64,000 nucleotides of DNA from Bacteroidota bacterium (GCA_018262715.1 JADFDS010000007.1:1-64000); one strand, 5' to 3'. Positions 25,317 through 33,254 are shown, counted from the first letter of the stretch. Notes: a model not told the origin generated them from the letters alone. Translations and numbers: made by a program.

Positions 25317-27095
25317 TCACTGTTTGACGACGATCTTCGCCTTTCTGTCGAAATAGTGTGTATGCAGCAGGTGGTGAGCCTTTTCGCTGTTGGGCTCGCC
25401 AAGATACTCCTTGTAGAGCTGGAGAATGTACGGGTTTTCGTGAGACACCCTGATTGGCTTGTTACGGTCTTCCTCATAGATTGCCATTGCTCTTGCCTTG
25501 AGTATTGACGAGTCACCGTGATGCAGTGGCTGGCCGCCTCCGCCGATACAACCGCCGGGGCATGCCATTACCTCAATGGCATGGAAATTTGAGCGACCTG
25601 CCTTCACCTCGTCGAGGAGCTTGCGGGCGTTGCCCAGGCCGTGAGCGATACCGATATTGAGCGGGAAGCCGTCAAAATCGATGGTAGCCTGGCGCACTCC
25701 TTCCATTCCTCTCAGTTCAGTGAAATCAAGGCGGTTGAGTTTCTTGCCGGTGTAAAGTTCGTAGGCTGTACGGACGGCAGCTTCAATGACGCCCCCGGTG
25801 TTCCCGAAGATGACAGCTGCGCCGGTCGATTCGCCGAGCGGTCTGTCAAAGTCAGATTCAGGGAGGTTCACAAAGTCGATGTTTGCCTGACGGATGAAGT
25901 TTGCCAGCTCACGCGTTGAGATTGAGAAGTCAACATCCGGGTTGCCATCGACGGAAAACTCAGGTCTCTGACTCTCGTACTTCTTGGCGAGGCAAGGCAT
26001 AATGGAGACCACCACCATATCCTTACGGTTGATATTGATCTTATCTGCGAAGTAAGACTTGGCAATTGCGCCGAACATCTGCTGCGGAGATTTGGCCGTT
26101 GATGGCACGTCCTTCAGGTCGGGATAGTTGTGTTCGAAGAAGTTGACCCAACCCGGGCAGCATGAAGTAAGAATCGGAATATTTGCGTTCTTGTCACCGT
26201 TCAGGAATTTTTTTAGTCTGGTGAGGAATTCCGTACCCTCTTCCATGATGGTGAGGTCAGCAGCAAAGTCGGTATCAAACACATAGTCGAATCCGAGTTC
26301 CCTGAGTGCAGTCACCAGTTTGCCGGTGACGAGAGTTCCGGGTTTCATGCCGAATTCTTCGCCGAGGGCGGCGCGCACTGCCGGGGCTGTCTGTACGACC
26401 ACCGTCTTGGCGGGGTCGACGATGGCGCGGAGCACATCGCGTGTATGGTCCACCTCAGTCAGGGCGCCGGTGGGGCACACTGCCACGCACTGGCCGCAAT
26501 AGGTACAGGGTGAGTACTCTAGGTTCTGTTCGTAAGCCGGGCCCACGGCAGCCATGAAGCCCCTGTTGAAGGCTCCTATTGCACCAACGGTCTGGACGTC
26601 ATTGCACATCATCTCGCAACGGCGGCACATGATGCACTTGTCAAGCTCGCGGATGATTGACGGGGAGGTGTCTTTCCTGTAGGTTGACATCTCTGCAATC
26701 TCCTGGCCGGGGATCTCCCTGATGCCAAGCCGGTGAGCCATATTCTGCAGATCACAGGTGCCTGACTTCGGGCATATGAGGCAATCCTTCGGGTGATCCG
26801 AGAGGATGAATTCCATCACGGTCCTGCGGGCATTCATCACCCTCGGGGTGTGAGTGCGTATGACAGAGCCGTTATCACATTTTGTAATACATGCTGGAGA
26901 GAGGTTCTTGCGTCCCTGGACTTCCACAACGCATATCCTGCATCCGCCGGGTTTGTTTTCAATGTTCAGGTCGTCAAGCCTCATGTGGCAGAGGGTGGGA
27001 ATTTCGATCCCCATCTTCCTTGCAGCATCGAGGATGGTAGTTCCCTTCTCGACTTCAACCTGTTTGTTGTCTATTGTAATTTTTATTGTTTCCAT
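25317..27095 (-). CDS. hydA: [FeFe]-hydrogenase catalytic subunit, bifurcating group A3 type (HydA)
   Basis: A 592-residue catalytic subunit. Iron-sulphur sites in order: 2Fe-2S (C36, C52, C55, C69), His-Cys cluster (H101, C105, C108, C114), and two 4Fe-4S sites (C154/157/160/164 and C197/200/203/207). The H-cluster motifs are complete: TSCCPGW at 310-316 including the proton-relay Cys, MPCLAKKYE at 366-374, and EVMACPGGCIGGGGQ from 508. The small-subunit tail is fused at the C-terminus. The ATG at 27095 follows AGGAAGAG and was preferred to an open extension of 26 codons that runs into hydB. Context with NuoE/NuoF-like subunits supports the NADH- and ferredoxin-dependent trimeric enzyme. Confidence 0.95.
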   Translation of the reverse strand: METIKITIDNKQVEVEKGTTILDAARKMGIEIPTLCHMRLDDLNIENKPGGCRICVVEVQGRKNLSPACITKCDNGSVIRTHTPRVMNARRTVMEFILSDHPKDCLICPKSGTCDLQNMAHRLGIREIPGQEIAEMSTYRKDTSPSIIRELDKCIMCRRCEMMCNDVQTVGAIGAFNRGFMAAVGPAYEQNLEYSPCTYCGQCVAVCPTGALTEVDHTRDVLRAIVDPAKTVVVQTAPAVRAALGEEFGMKPGTLVTGKLVTALRELGFDYVFDTDFAADLTIMEEGTEFLTRLKKFLNGDKNANIPILTSCCPGWVNFFEHNYPDLKDVPSTAKSPQQMFGAIAKSYFADKININRKDMVVVSIMPCLAKKYESQRPEFSVDGNPDVDFSISTRELANFIRQANIDFVNLPESDFDRPLGESTGAAVIFGNTGGVIEAAVRTAYELYTGKKLNRLDFTELRGMEGVRQATIDFDGFPLNIGIAHGLGNARKLLDEVKAGRSNFHAIEVMACPGGCIGGGGQPLHHGDSSILKARAMAIYEEDRNKPIRVSHENPYILQLYKEYLGEPNSEKAHHLLHTHYFDRKAKIVVKQ

Positions 27096-27112
27096 CGTAA
27101 CTCTTCCTGGTA

Positions 27113-28906
27113 TTAGTTGATTAGCACAGCACCAAATTTGCATTTCTCGAAGCAGGCTCCGCATTTGATGCATTTCTCCTGGTCAATGAAGTGCGGTCCC
27201 TTGCGTTCACCGCTGATGGCGTTGACAGGGCATCCCCTGGCGCAGGCGGTACAGCCGACGCATTTGTCAACGATGATTGAGTACTTCATGAGTTCACGGC
27301 ATGAACCGGCCGGGCACCTCTTTTCGGTGACGTGAGCCACATACTCATCCATGAAGTTGTTCAGTGTTGAGAGTACAGGGTTCGGAGAGGTCTGGCCAAG
27401 TCCGCACAGTGAAGTGTCTTTGATGACATTGCACATGTTCTTCAGGCGGTCAAGGTCAGCCATTGTGCCGTTGCCCTTGGTGATATGGGTGAGGAGCTCA
27501 TGGAGTCTCTTGTTGCCAATACGGCAGGGAGCACACTTGCCGCATGACTCTTCCACAGTAAATTCAAGGAAGAATTTTGCGATTGAAACCATGCAGTCAT
27601 CCTCGTCCATGACGATCATCCCGCCTGATCCCATCATTGATCCTGCAGCCACGAGGTTATCAAAGTCGATCGGTGTATCAAGGTGTTTCTCGGTGAGACA
27701 GCCGCCGGAAGGTCCGCCGGTCTGGACAGCCTTGAACTTTTTGCCGTTCTTTATTCCGCCGCCGATCTCGAAGATGATTTCGCGGAGGGTTGTGCCCATG
27801 GGTACTTCAATGAGCCCCACGTTGTTTATCTTGCCTGCAAGGGCGAATACCTTCGTTCCCTTGGATTTTTCAGTTCCGATTGATGAGAACCATTCCCATC
27901 CCTTGGAAATGATCACGGGGACGCTGGCGAAAGTCTCGACGTTATTTACGTTTGAGGGTTTGCCAAGGAATCCGCTTTCTGCCGGGAACGGGGGTTTGTT
28001 GGTGGGTTCGCCGCGCATTCCTTCCATTGAATGGATCAGCGCTGTCTCCTCACCGCAGACGAATGCTCCGGCGCCATAGCGCAGTTCAATGTCGAAGCTG
28101 AAGTCACTGCCGAAAATGTTTTTCCCGAGGAGGCCGTATTCCCGTGCCTGACCAAGGGCTATTTTAAGACGCTGAATTGCCAGCGGGTATTCGGCCCTGA
28201 TGTAGATGAGGCCTTTTGATGCGCCGATGGCATAACCACAGATGGCCATTGCCTCAAGGATGGAGTGGGGGTCGCCTTCAAGAACCGAACGGTCCATGAA
28301 TGCACCCGGGTCACCCTCGTCAGCGTTGCAGACCACGTACTTCTGGTCAGCCTTGTTCTTTGAAGCGATCTCCCACTTGAGCCCGGTCGGGAATCCGGCA
28401 CCGCCACGTCCGCGGAGGCCTGATTTCTTTATTGAGTCAATGACATCGGCGGGGGTGAGTTCACTGATGCACTTGCCAAGGGCAGCATACCCTTCACGTG
28501 CGATGTATTCATCTATGTTTTCCGGGTTGATGAAACCGCAGTTACGCAGGGCTATGCGGATCTGCTTCCGGTAGAAACCCATGTGCTTTGAATCGGGCAC
28601 ATGTTCCTTGCTCTTCGGATCAACGTACAGCAGGCGCTGTACCGGTCTTCCTTTAATAACATGCTCGGCAACAATAACTGCTGCATCCTCAGGCTTGACC
28701 TGCACATAGAAGGTGTTGTCAGGCATAACCTTGACAACGGGTCCTTTCTCGCAGAAGCCGAAACAGCCGGTCATTATAACCTGTACCTCATTACCGAGGC
28801 CTTTTTCTTCAAGTTCCCTCTTCAGACTCTCAAGGATGAGACTGCTTTCTGCGGCGCGACAACCGGTCCCGCCACAGACAAGAAGGTGCATTCTGAATTT
28901 TGACAT
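27113..28906 (-). CDS. hydB: NuoF-like flavin subunit of bifurcating hydrogenase (HydB)
   Basis: A 597-residue protein binding FMN and NAD(H). An N-terminal thioredoxin-like 2Fe-2S domain (C11, C16, C48, C52) is followed by the NuoF core with the FMN loop GRGGAGFPTGLKW and the NADEGDPGAFMDR segment, an SLBB domain, and the ESCGKCAPCRIG 4Fe-4S motif. Two 4Fe-4S ferredoxin sites close the protein (CVGCTACARGCP and CIKCGACFEKCK). This domain order is that of HydB in trimeric bifurcating hydrogenases. hydA begins 18 bases downstream. Confidence 0.94.
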   Translation of the reverse strand: MSKFRMHLLVCGGTGCRAAESSLILESLKRELEEKGLGNEVQVIMTGCFGFCEKGPVVKVMPDNTFYVQVKPEDAAVIVAEHVIKGRPVQRLLYVDPKSKEHVPDSKHMGFYRKQIRIALRNCGFINPENIDEYIAREGYAALGKCISELTPADVIDSIKKSGLRGRGGAGFPTGLKWEIASKNKADQKYVVCNADEGDPGAFMDRSVLEGDPHSILEAMAICGYAIGASKGLIYIRAEYPLAIQRLKIALGQAREYGLLGKNIFGSDFSFDIELRYGAGAFVCGEETALIHSMEGMRGEPTNKPPFPAESGFLGKPSNVNNVETFASVPVIISKGWEWFSSIGTEKSKGTKVFALAGKINNVGLIEVPMGTTLREIIFEIGGGIKNGKKFKAVQTGGPSGGCLTEKHLDTPIDFDNLVAAGSMMGSGGMIVMDEDDCMVSIAKFFLEFTVEESCGKCAPCRIGNKRLHELLTHITKGNGTMADLDRLKNMCNVIKDTSLCGLGQTSPNPVLSTLNNFMDEYVAHVTEKRCPAGSCRELMKYSIIVDKCVGCTACARGCPVNAISGERKGPHFIDQEKCIKCGACFEKCKFGAVLIN

Positions 28907-28926
28907 TATATATTTCCTCCCTGTTA

Positions 28927-29319
28927 TTAGTCTATTTTTTCATAGTTAACCGGTATGATACCTTCAACCAGTTCACCGTTCTTGATGTATTTCTCAATGA
29001 TCTCATCAGCTTTTTTCCTGTCAACGTAGCCGAAAACGACAGGTTCCTGGCCGGGGAGCTGAACCTCAACCGTAGGTTCGGCATAGCAATAGCCCATGCA
29101 TCCCGTCTGGGTTACAACGGCGCCAATGCCTCTCTTATCAAGCTCATCAACAAAGAAATCCATTATCGGCTTTGCACCTGATGCGATCCCGCAGGTAGCC
29201 ATGGCAACCTTGACCTGGACGAGTCCTTCGGGATTGTCTCCCCTGACCCTCAGTTCAAGCTTAACCTTTGCTTCCTCACGGATCCTCTTTAAGTCTGCAA
29301 GTGATTTGAGTTTTTCCAT
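28927..29319 (-). CDS. Small thioredoxin-like 2Fe-2S protein of the hydrogenase block
   Basis: A 130-residue protein related to the 2Fe-2S domain at the start of HydB. Only three cysteines are visible: C43 in MATCGIASGA, and C74 and C78 in GCMGYC; the fourth usual position is not Cys. Such small proteins are frequent beside hydABC and may shuttle electrons or take part in assembly, but the role is unproven. It is the first structural gene after a 76-base gap carrying a promoter-like box. Confidence 0.85.
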   Translation of the reverse strand: MEKLKSLADLKRIREEAKVKLELRVRGDNPEGLVQVKVAMATCGIASGAKPIMDFFVDELDKRGIGAVVTQTGCMGYCYAEPTVEVQLPGQEPVVFGYVDRKKADEIIEKYIKNGELVEGIIPVNYEKID

Positions 29320-29365
29320 TTCAAATGTTTTTATTCTGAGTAATTTGTATCTTCTGATCGATCGG

Positions 29366-29373
29366 CAAAACTA
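29366..29373 (-). promoter_or_regulatory. Candidate internal promoter before the hydrogenase structural genes
   Basis: TAGTTTTG on the minus strand matches TAnnTTTG exactly and lies in the only long gap (29320-29395) inside the hydrogenase block. The self-complementary GATCGATC follows next to the expected start of transcription. No -33 TTG at the usual distance was found. The box would let the 2Fe-2S-hydB-hydA-hydC genes be expressed apart from the regulatory genes upstream. Confidence 0.45.
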
Positions 29374-29395
29374 ACCTCAATAAGTTACTAAATAC

Positions 29396-29962
29396 CTAAT
29401 ATTTGTCATATCCCGGTTGAAAATTTCTGATCTCAGCCACATTCTCATTTATGATTTCCCTGATCTGCCTGACAATGGTCAGGTCTGTGACAGCCTCCTC
29501 ACCGAGGGCCTCCTTTATCTCACTGGTGGAGATGCTCCATACCGTTCCTTCACAGATATGGGAATACACGATGTTTATGGATGGGTTTGACAGAATCATC
29601 AGAGCAATTGTTCCGCTCACGTCGCCCAGCGGGGGCCTGTCCACATGGGTGTACCGGAAGGATGCGGTGACGGTGGTACCTGTGCCGGGAGAGGAATCTA
29701 TTGTCACCCCTCCACCGGAGAGGCTTGCATTCATCTGGAGCAGAGGCAGACCCAGTCCCACCTTACGGGTTGTCCGTGAGGTAAACCAGGGATCGGTAGC
29801 CTTTCGGAGGGTCTCCTCATCCATCCCCTTGCCGTTGTCGGCAACTGTAAGTATCAGTGTGTCATCTGTGACGGATTCGTTCAGCGTAACTGTGATCTCG
29901 CCGGCTCCGGCCCTGATGGAGTTCTGAACAATGTCCATAATGTGCAGACCTATCTCCTTCAT
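29396..29962 (-). CDS. Stand-alone GHKL ATP-binding protein of the hydrogenase block
   Basis: A 188-residue protein. Residues about 1-110 are a histidine-kinase-type ATPase fold with the N box HIMDIVQNSIRAG, the G1 box DNGKGMD, an F-box-like DPWFTSR and the G2 box GLGLPLLQ. There is no phosphoacceptor His domain, no sensor and no membrane segment, so it is not a normal two-component kinase. The C-terminal 75 residues are unrecognised. The start overlaps the PHP gene stop by four bases, implying translational coupling. It may phosphorylate a partner protein, like RsbW, or merely bind ATP. Confidence 0.85.
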   Translation of the reverse strand: MKEIGLHIMDIVQNSIRAGAGEITVTLNESVTDDTLILTVADNGKGMDEETLRKATDPWFTSRTTRKVGLGLPLLQMNASLSGGGVTIDSSPGTGTTVTASFRYTHVDRPPLGDVSGTIALMILSNPSINIVYSHICEGTVWSISTSEIKEALGEEAVTDLTIVRQIREIINENVAEIRNFQPGYDKY

Positions 29963-30675
29963 GCGTCAGCAAGTATTATGTGCCTGCCGCTCTCTCCCCT
30001 CATCGCCATGGCCAGTTCCCCGAATGAGGGGCTTTCCATCATATAGTCGGTATAGCGTCTCCCTATGTGTTCAGGGATGTGGGCATCTGAATTGCGGATG
30101 ACGGGATAGAGTATTTCCGGAGTACGGCCCACCACCTCGACGGCATCGATGTACAGGTCATCGGGGATGAAGCCAAGCTGGCTGGTTATGCTCATGGAGG
30201 GGCGGTCAATATGGGCCGGGATAAAGAGTGCTCCGTGCCTGTGAGCGGCAGCTTCAACCTCGTCGATCGAGGCTTTCAGGGCTGCAGTGAGAAAGTACTT
30301 TATCTCTGCAATGATGTTCTCATTTTCATCAATGACCACCTGGTCGCCGAATATATCCGGGTTGTGAGGGATTTTCTCACTGCGGCTGTCGAGCCACTGC
30401 TGAAAGGAAGCGCGTGCCGCCTCGTCAGGGAGGATTACAAGTGAGTGAACATCCTCGGCGCTTGTCACTTCGGCTGCACGGAGGACGGTTATGCCGGCTT
30501 TTGCCCCGAGAGCTACGGTCAGTTCACAGTGCAGGGTGCTGTTATGATCAGAGATGGCAATCATATCGAGTCCCCTGGCCTTTGCCCTGGCTATTATTTC
30601 ACGTGGAGTCATCTCCAGTGAGCCGCATGGCGAAAGGAGGGTATGGATATGGAGGTCAGCCCTGATCTGTCTCAT
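29959..30675 (-). CDS. PHP-domain metal-dependent phosphoesterase
   Basis: A 238-residue protein of the polymerase-and-histidinol-phosphatase fold. Metal-binding motifs are DLHIHTLLSPCG near the N-terminus, ISDHNST at about 42, the IPAHIDRPS segment at about 155 and SDAHIPEHIG near 193. PHP proteins hydrolyse phosphoester bonds; the substrate here is unknown. Location between a DRTGG gene and a GHKL ATPase gene, all overlapping or nearly so, points to a signalling or maturation role for the hydrogenase. A similar PHP gene stands by the hydrogenase genes of Thermotoga (from memory). Confidence 0.87.
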   Translation of the reverse strand: MRQIRADLHIHTLLSPCGSLEMTPREIIARAKARGLDMIAISDHNSTLHCELTVALGAKAGITVLRAAEVTSAEDVHSLVILPDEAARASFQQWLDSRSEKIPHNPDIFGDQVVIDENENIIAEIKYFLTAALKASIDEVEAAAHRHGALFIPAHIDRPSMSITSQLGFIPDDLYIDAVEVVGRTPEILYPVIRNSDAHIPEHIGRRYTDYMMESPSFGELAMAMRGESGRHIILADA

Positions 30676-30677
30676 TG

Positions 30678-31010
30678 TCAGCGGAGTATTGCGTGAAGCC
30701 TGCCTGCAAGCTCAAAGGTTGACAGATCAGTGCCCAGCACCGGGATGGCCTCCTCGTTGCTCTGTGTCATTGTATCGTCACCCGGTTTCTCACCGCAGGT
30801 GATGATTACGGCAGAGAGATCCCTGAGTGAGGCTATCGCCATCACATTGCGGTGAGTCTGTATTGTGACCCACACCGCACCTGCCTCGGCATGACCCATG
30901 ACATCACTGAGAAGGTCAGAGGCATATCCGCCTGTTATCTCAGCTCCGAGCCCCTCATGCCCTGAGAAAACCTTCAGGTTCAGTTTTTCAACGATATCAG
31001 TTACTTTCAT
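30678..31010 (-). CDS. Stand-alone DRTGG-domain protein (second copy)
   Basis: A 110-residue protein consisting of one DRTGG domain: VTDIVEKLNLKVFSG, then GGYASDLLSDVMG, a VWVTIQTHRNVMAIASLRDLSAVIIT core and a VLGTDLSTFELAGRL end. DRTGG domains occur in some phosphotransacetylases and CBS-associated pyrophosphatases and may bind nucleotides. The ATG at 31010 overlaps the end of the HydS-like gene by 14 bases. The ASDLxSDV segment is shared with the other copy at 32835-33179, so the two are paralogues. Confidence 0.85.
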   Translation of the reverse strand: MKVTDIVEKLNLKVFSGHEGLGAEITGGYASDLLSDVMGHAEAGAVWVTIQTHRNVMAIASLRDLSAVIITCGEKPGDDTMTQSNEEAIPVLGTDLSTFELAGRLHAILR

Positions 31011-32391
31011 TTTCAGCTCCTTTCTTATTGCAGTTCTTTTCAAAATTATTGTCGCCCCAGATCCTTCTCATGATACCGGCAGCCCTTTCAGGGTCCATCA
31101 GTTCCTTTTCGAGGTTTGATTCCCGGATGAAAACGCACTGTGATATGTCTCCGCGGTGGCGGACGATGTCTTCAGCCAGTGCCTGGCATGAAGGTGCACC
31201 GCAAAGTCCGCAGTCGGTTCCCGGCAGCCAGCACATCAGCCGGCGTGACCGTTTCATCATTCGCATTGCCTCGTCACGGTCACCCGAGAGACGGTACATT
31301 GACCTTGGCTTTATCTCATCGGTGATGCGCACCTTGTTCATCAGGTATGCGGTATAAGCTTCTATGTCAGGTATTTCCCTGTCTTCAGCGGGCCTGTTAC
31401 CCGGCTGAAGGTTACGTGCCTTGTTGCGGAGCCGCTCCGCCACCAGGAAACGGTTGGAGGAGAGAAGCACTCCTCCGGCACAACCTTCATCGCATGCTCT
31501 CAGCTCCAGGTAATCAACTCCTGATATCTCATCGTTCTCCAGCTGTTCAAGGAATTCGGTCACGTTACTCATGCCGTCAATGGCAAGGGTGCGTCCGTTG
31601 ACACAAGAGGCCTCTCCGTTGGTCAGGCTCCAGACGAGGGTGTCAGGGTCGACGGAATAGGCGTGATCATCGCTGTGCGGCAGTTCTCCCTTGTTCCTGA
31701 GGGTGCGGTTTATCTTATTGTATATGAAGTCCATGTTGATCACCCCGCTTATGGGAGTCGATTCTTCTCCGACGGGTGATTTGACAGCTGCTATCTTGGC
31801 TGCACAAGGGGTGACGTAGAACACGCCGATTTCGGCATTATGGGCGCCTCTGTCACGCAGCACCCTGCGGCAGTAGAAGGCTGCCATCTCGAGCGGGGCT
31901 TTGACCGTTGCCAGGTTTCTGATCAGAGCGGGGAAGCGCACCTGTATGAGTCGTACAACGGCAGGACAGTAGCTTGATATGAGAGGGCGGGGGAGAGTCC
32001 GGACGTTCATCAGTTCATCTATTGCCGGCTTCAGTATTTCCGCTCCGTGCTCCACCTCATATACCCATGTGAATCCCAGGCTTTTAAGTACGGCGCTTAT
32101 TTCTGACATTGATACTTCGTGGCGGAACTGGCCGTGAAGCACTGCCGGTACCAGGGCTACGCGGTGTTTGTAATCGAAAATACGGCTGAAGTCGTCCTGT
32201 TCGATGATGATTGCGTGTACGGGGCAGGCCCTGAAGCACTCGCCGCAGTCGACACACCTGTCTTCTATCAGTCTTGCCTTTCCTTCACGGATACGGAGTG
32301 CTTCAGTAGGGCAGACCCTCATGCAGAGGGAGCATCCGGTGCATATATCCTCGCGGATCGTAAGTGCGTGATGAAAGAATGCTTTTTCCAT
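30997..32391 (-). CDS. hydS: HydS-like sensory [FeFe]-hydrogenase
   Basis: A 464-residue iron-sulphur protein. Two N-terminal 4Fe-4S sites (CTGCSLCMRVCP, CVDCGECFRACP) are followed by a hydrogenase H-domain. Its H-cluster positions are Y141-C142-P143 in SSYCPAV, C197 in TPCAAK, and C300/C304 in CDEGCAGG. The ligand cysteines are kept, but the proton-relay Cys preceding C142 is Tyr. A C-terminal 4Fe-4S domain (C387, C394, C397, C402, in LPGTDCGLCGAPSC) completes it. No PAS domain is present. The altered active site and the regulatory neighbours fit a slow H2 sensor like Thermotoga maritima HydS, rather than a producer of H2. Fine classification needs phylogeny. Confidence 0.87.
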   Translation of the reverse strand: MEKAFFHHALTIREDICTGCSLCMRVCPTEALRIREGKARLIEDRCVDCGECFRACPVHAIIIEQDDFSRIFDYKHRVALVPAVLHGQFRHEVSMSEISAVLKSLGFTWVYEVEHGAEILKPAIDELMNVRTLPRPLISSYCPAVVRLIQVRFPALIRNLATVKAPLEMAAFYCRRVLRDRGAHNAEIGVFYVTPCAAKIAAVKSPVGEESTPISGVINMDFIYNKINRTLRNKGELPHSDDHAYSVDPDTLVWSLTNGEASCVNGRTLAIDGMSNVTEFLEQLENDEISGVDYLELRACDEGCAGGVLLSSNRFLVAERLRNKARNLQPGNRPAEDREIPDIEAYTAYLMNKVRITDEIKPRSMYRLSGDRDEAMRMMKRSRRLMCWLPGTDCGLCGAPSCQALAEDIVRHRGDISQCVFIRESNLEKELMDPERAAGIMRRIWGDNNFEKNCNKKGAENESN

Positions 32392-32396
32392 AATTG

Positions 32397-32822
32397 TCAG
32401 ACAGCAGGGCTGTTCAGGTTAATTGTTATCTGAAGGGTGGTGCCGACTCCCGGTTCGCTGCTGATCAGGAACCGGTCAGCGTTGGCGCTGATGTTTGGCA
32501 GCCCCATTCCTGCGCCGAATCCCATCTCCCGCACCTCGGGAGAAGCAGTTGAGAATCCTTTCTGCATTGCCTGTTCAATATCGGCAATGCCAGGACCGTT
32601 GTCAGTCAGTTTCATGAAGATAGTGTCGGTATCGAGCTCAACGTTTATTATTCCGTCCCAGGCATGTGCAACGATGTTCACTTCGGCTTCATAGAGGCAT
32701 ACCACCACCCTTTTGATGACGATACTGTCCACACCGAGCTGCTTCAGCATCTTCTTGACCTGGCTGGAGGCATAACCCGCGTGGGTGAAATCGCCTCCCG
32801 TGACCCTATACTCGAAGCTCAT
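32397..32822 (-). CDS. RsbW-like GHKL ATP-binding protein
   Basis: About 141 residues, one HATPase_c_2 domain like those of anti-sigma factors and serine kinases RsbW/SpoIIAB. Visible are the N box EAEVNIVAHA, the G1 box DNGPGI and the G2 box GAGMGLPNI. No sensor or phosphoacceptor domain is attached. The ATG at 32822 was chosen; an in-frame GTG at 32828 is an alternative. Neither a STAS antagonist, a PP2C phosphatase nor a sigma factor is encoded nearby, so its partner is probably one of the DRTGG proteins or HydS. It lies 5 bases upstream of hydS. Confidence 0.86.
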   Translation of the reverse strand: MSFEYRVTGGDFTHAGYASSQVKKMLKQLGVDSIVIKRVVVCLYEAEVNIVAHAWDGIINVELDTDTIFMKLTDNGPGIADIEQAMQKGFSTASPEVREMGFGAGMGLPNISANADRFLISSEPGVGTTLQITINLNSPAV

Positions 32823-32834
32823 TGCCACGGTTTG

Positions 32835-33179
32835 TCAGAATAACGGTTTCATCCCTGCCCTGTAAAGCTCCCCGGATGCCCTGAACATTGTTGAGGGGCA
32901 GGTTATCAGAGCCATTCCGAGCTCTTCGGCAAGCGTTTTCATCTCCGGTGTGACAGACTTGTTTCTTACAAACAGGATGCAGTCTATGTCGGACATCTCG
33001 GCCGTACGTATGGTCTGCAGATTGGCAAGCCCGGTGATCAGCAGCAGATTGCTGCAGGTTACAGTCAGCACATCACTCATCAGATCAGATGCAAATGCGT
33101 GAGTCACTTCACGCTGACTTTTGTCACTGCCGCAGACCAGCTCGCCGTTCAATACGGAACATATCTCTTCAACTTTCAT
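32835..33179 (-). CDS. Stand-alone DRTGG-domain protein (first copy, first gene of the hydrogenase block)
   Basis: A 114-residue single-domain protein: VEEICSVLNGELVCG, then HAFASDLMSDVLT, NLLLITGLANLQTIRTAEMSDIDCILFV and a C-terminal LGMALITCPSTMFRASGELYRAG. It is a paralogue of the protein at 30678-31010. Its ATG at 33179 is about 38 bases from the predicted transcription start, with a Rex-type operator further upstream, so it opens the operon. Function is unknown; nucleotide sensing is plausible because DRTGG domains accompany nucleotide-binding modules. Confidence 0.85.
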   Translation of the reverse strand: MKVEEICSVLNGELVCGSDKSQREVTHAFASDLMSDVLTVTCSNLLLITGLANLQTIRTAEMSDIDCILFVRNKSVTPEMKTLAEELGMALITCPSTMFRASGELYRAGMKPLF

Positions 33180-33220
33180 GTTACCAGTCTTTCAAATACA
33201 CTTTATTATAAATGGCAGTG

Positions 33221-33228
33221 CAAAGATA
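33221..33228 (-). promoter_or_regulatory. Candidate -7 promoter box of the hydrogenase block
   Basis: TATCTTTG on the minus strand matches TAnnTTTG exactly and lies 41 bases before the first ATG. The region where a -33 TTG would sit is taken by the palindrome at 33237-33254, so the promoter may be weak or depend on other factors. Confidence 0.55.
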
Positions 33229-33236
33229 AATATTAT

Positions 33237-33254
33237 TTGTGAATAAATTCACAG
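33237..33254. promoter_or_regulatory. Rex-type operator (NADH/NAD+ sensing)
   Basis: The plus strand reads TTGTGAATAAATTCACAG. The Rex consensus is TTGTGAA-N4-TTCACAA, so 13 of the 14 specified bases match and the central four are A/T. The site starts 8 bases upstream of the -7 box, where bound repressor would block RNA polymerase. Rex releases DNA when NADH is high, which suits a hydrogenase that disposes of NADH. The core TGTGA-N6-TCACA also fits Crp/Fnr-type sites; Rex is preferred from the outer bases and the target genes. No rex gene is in the window. Confidence 0.65.

Noticed and set aside
30997-32391. HydS-like protein considered as a second catalytic hydrogenase
   Set aside because: The proton-relay Cys is Tyr and the surrounding genes are regulatory, so a sensor is more likely.
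33238-33253. Palindrome considered as a Crp/Fnr site (TGTGA-N6-TCACA)
   Set aside because: It fits, but the longer Rex consensus also covers the outer T and the central A/T bases and suits the NADH-linked target genes; kept only as an alternative.
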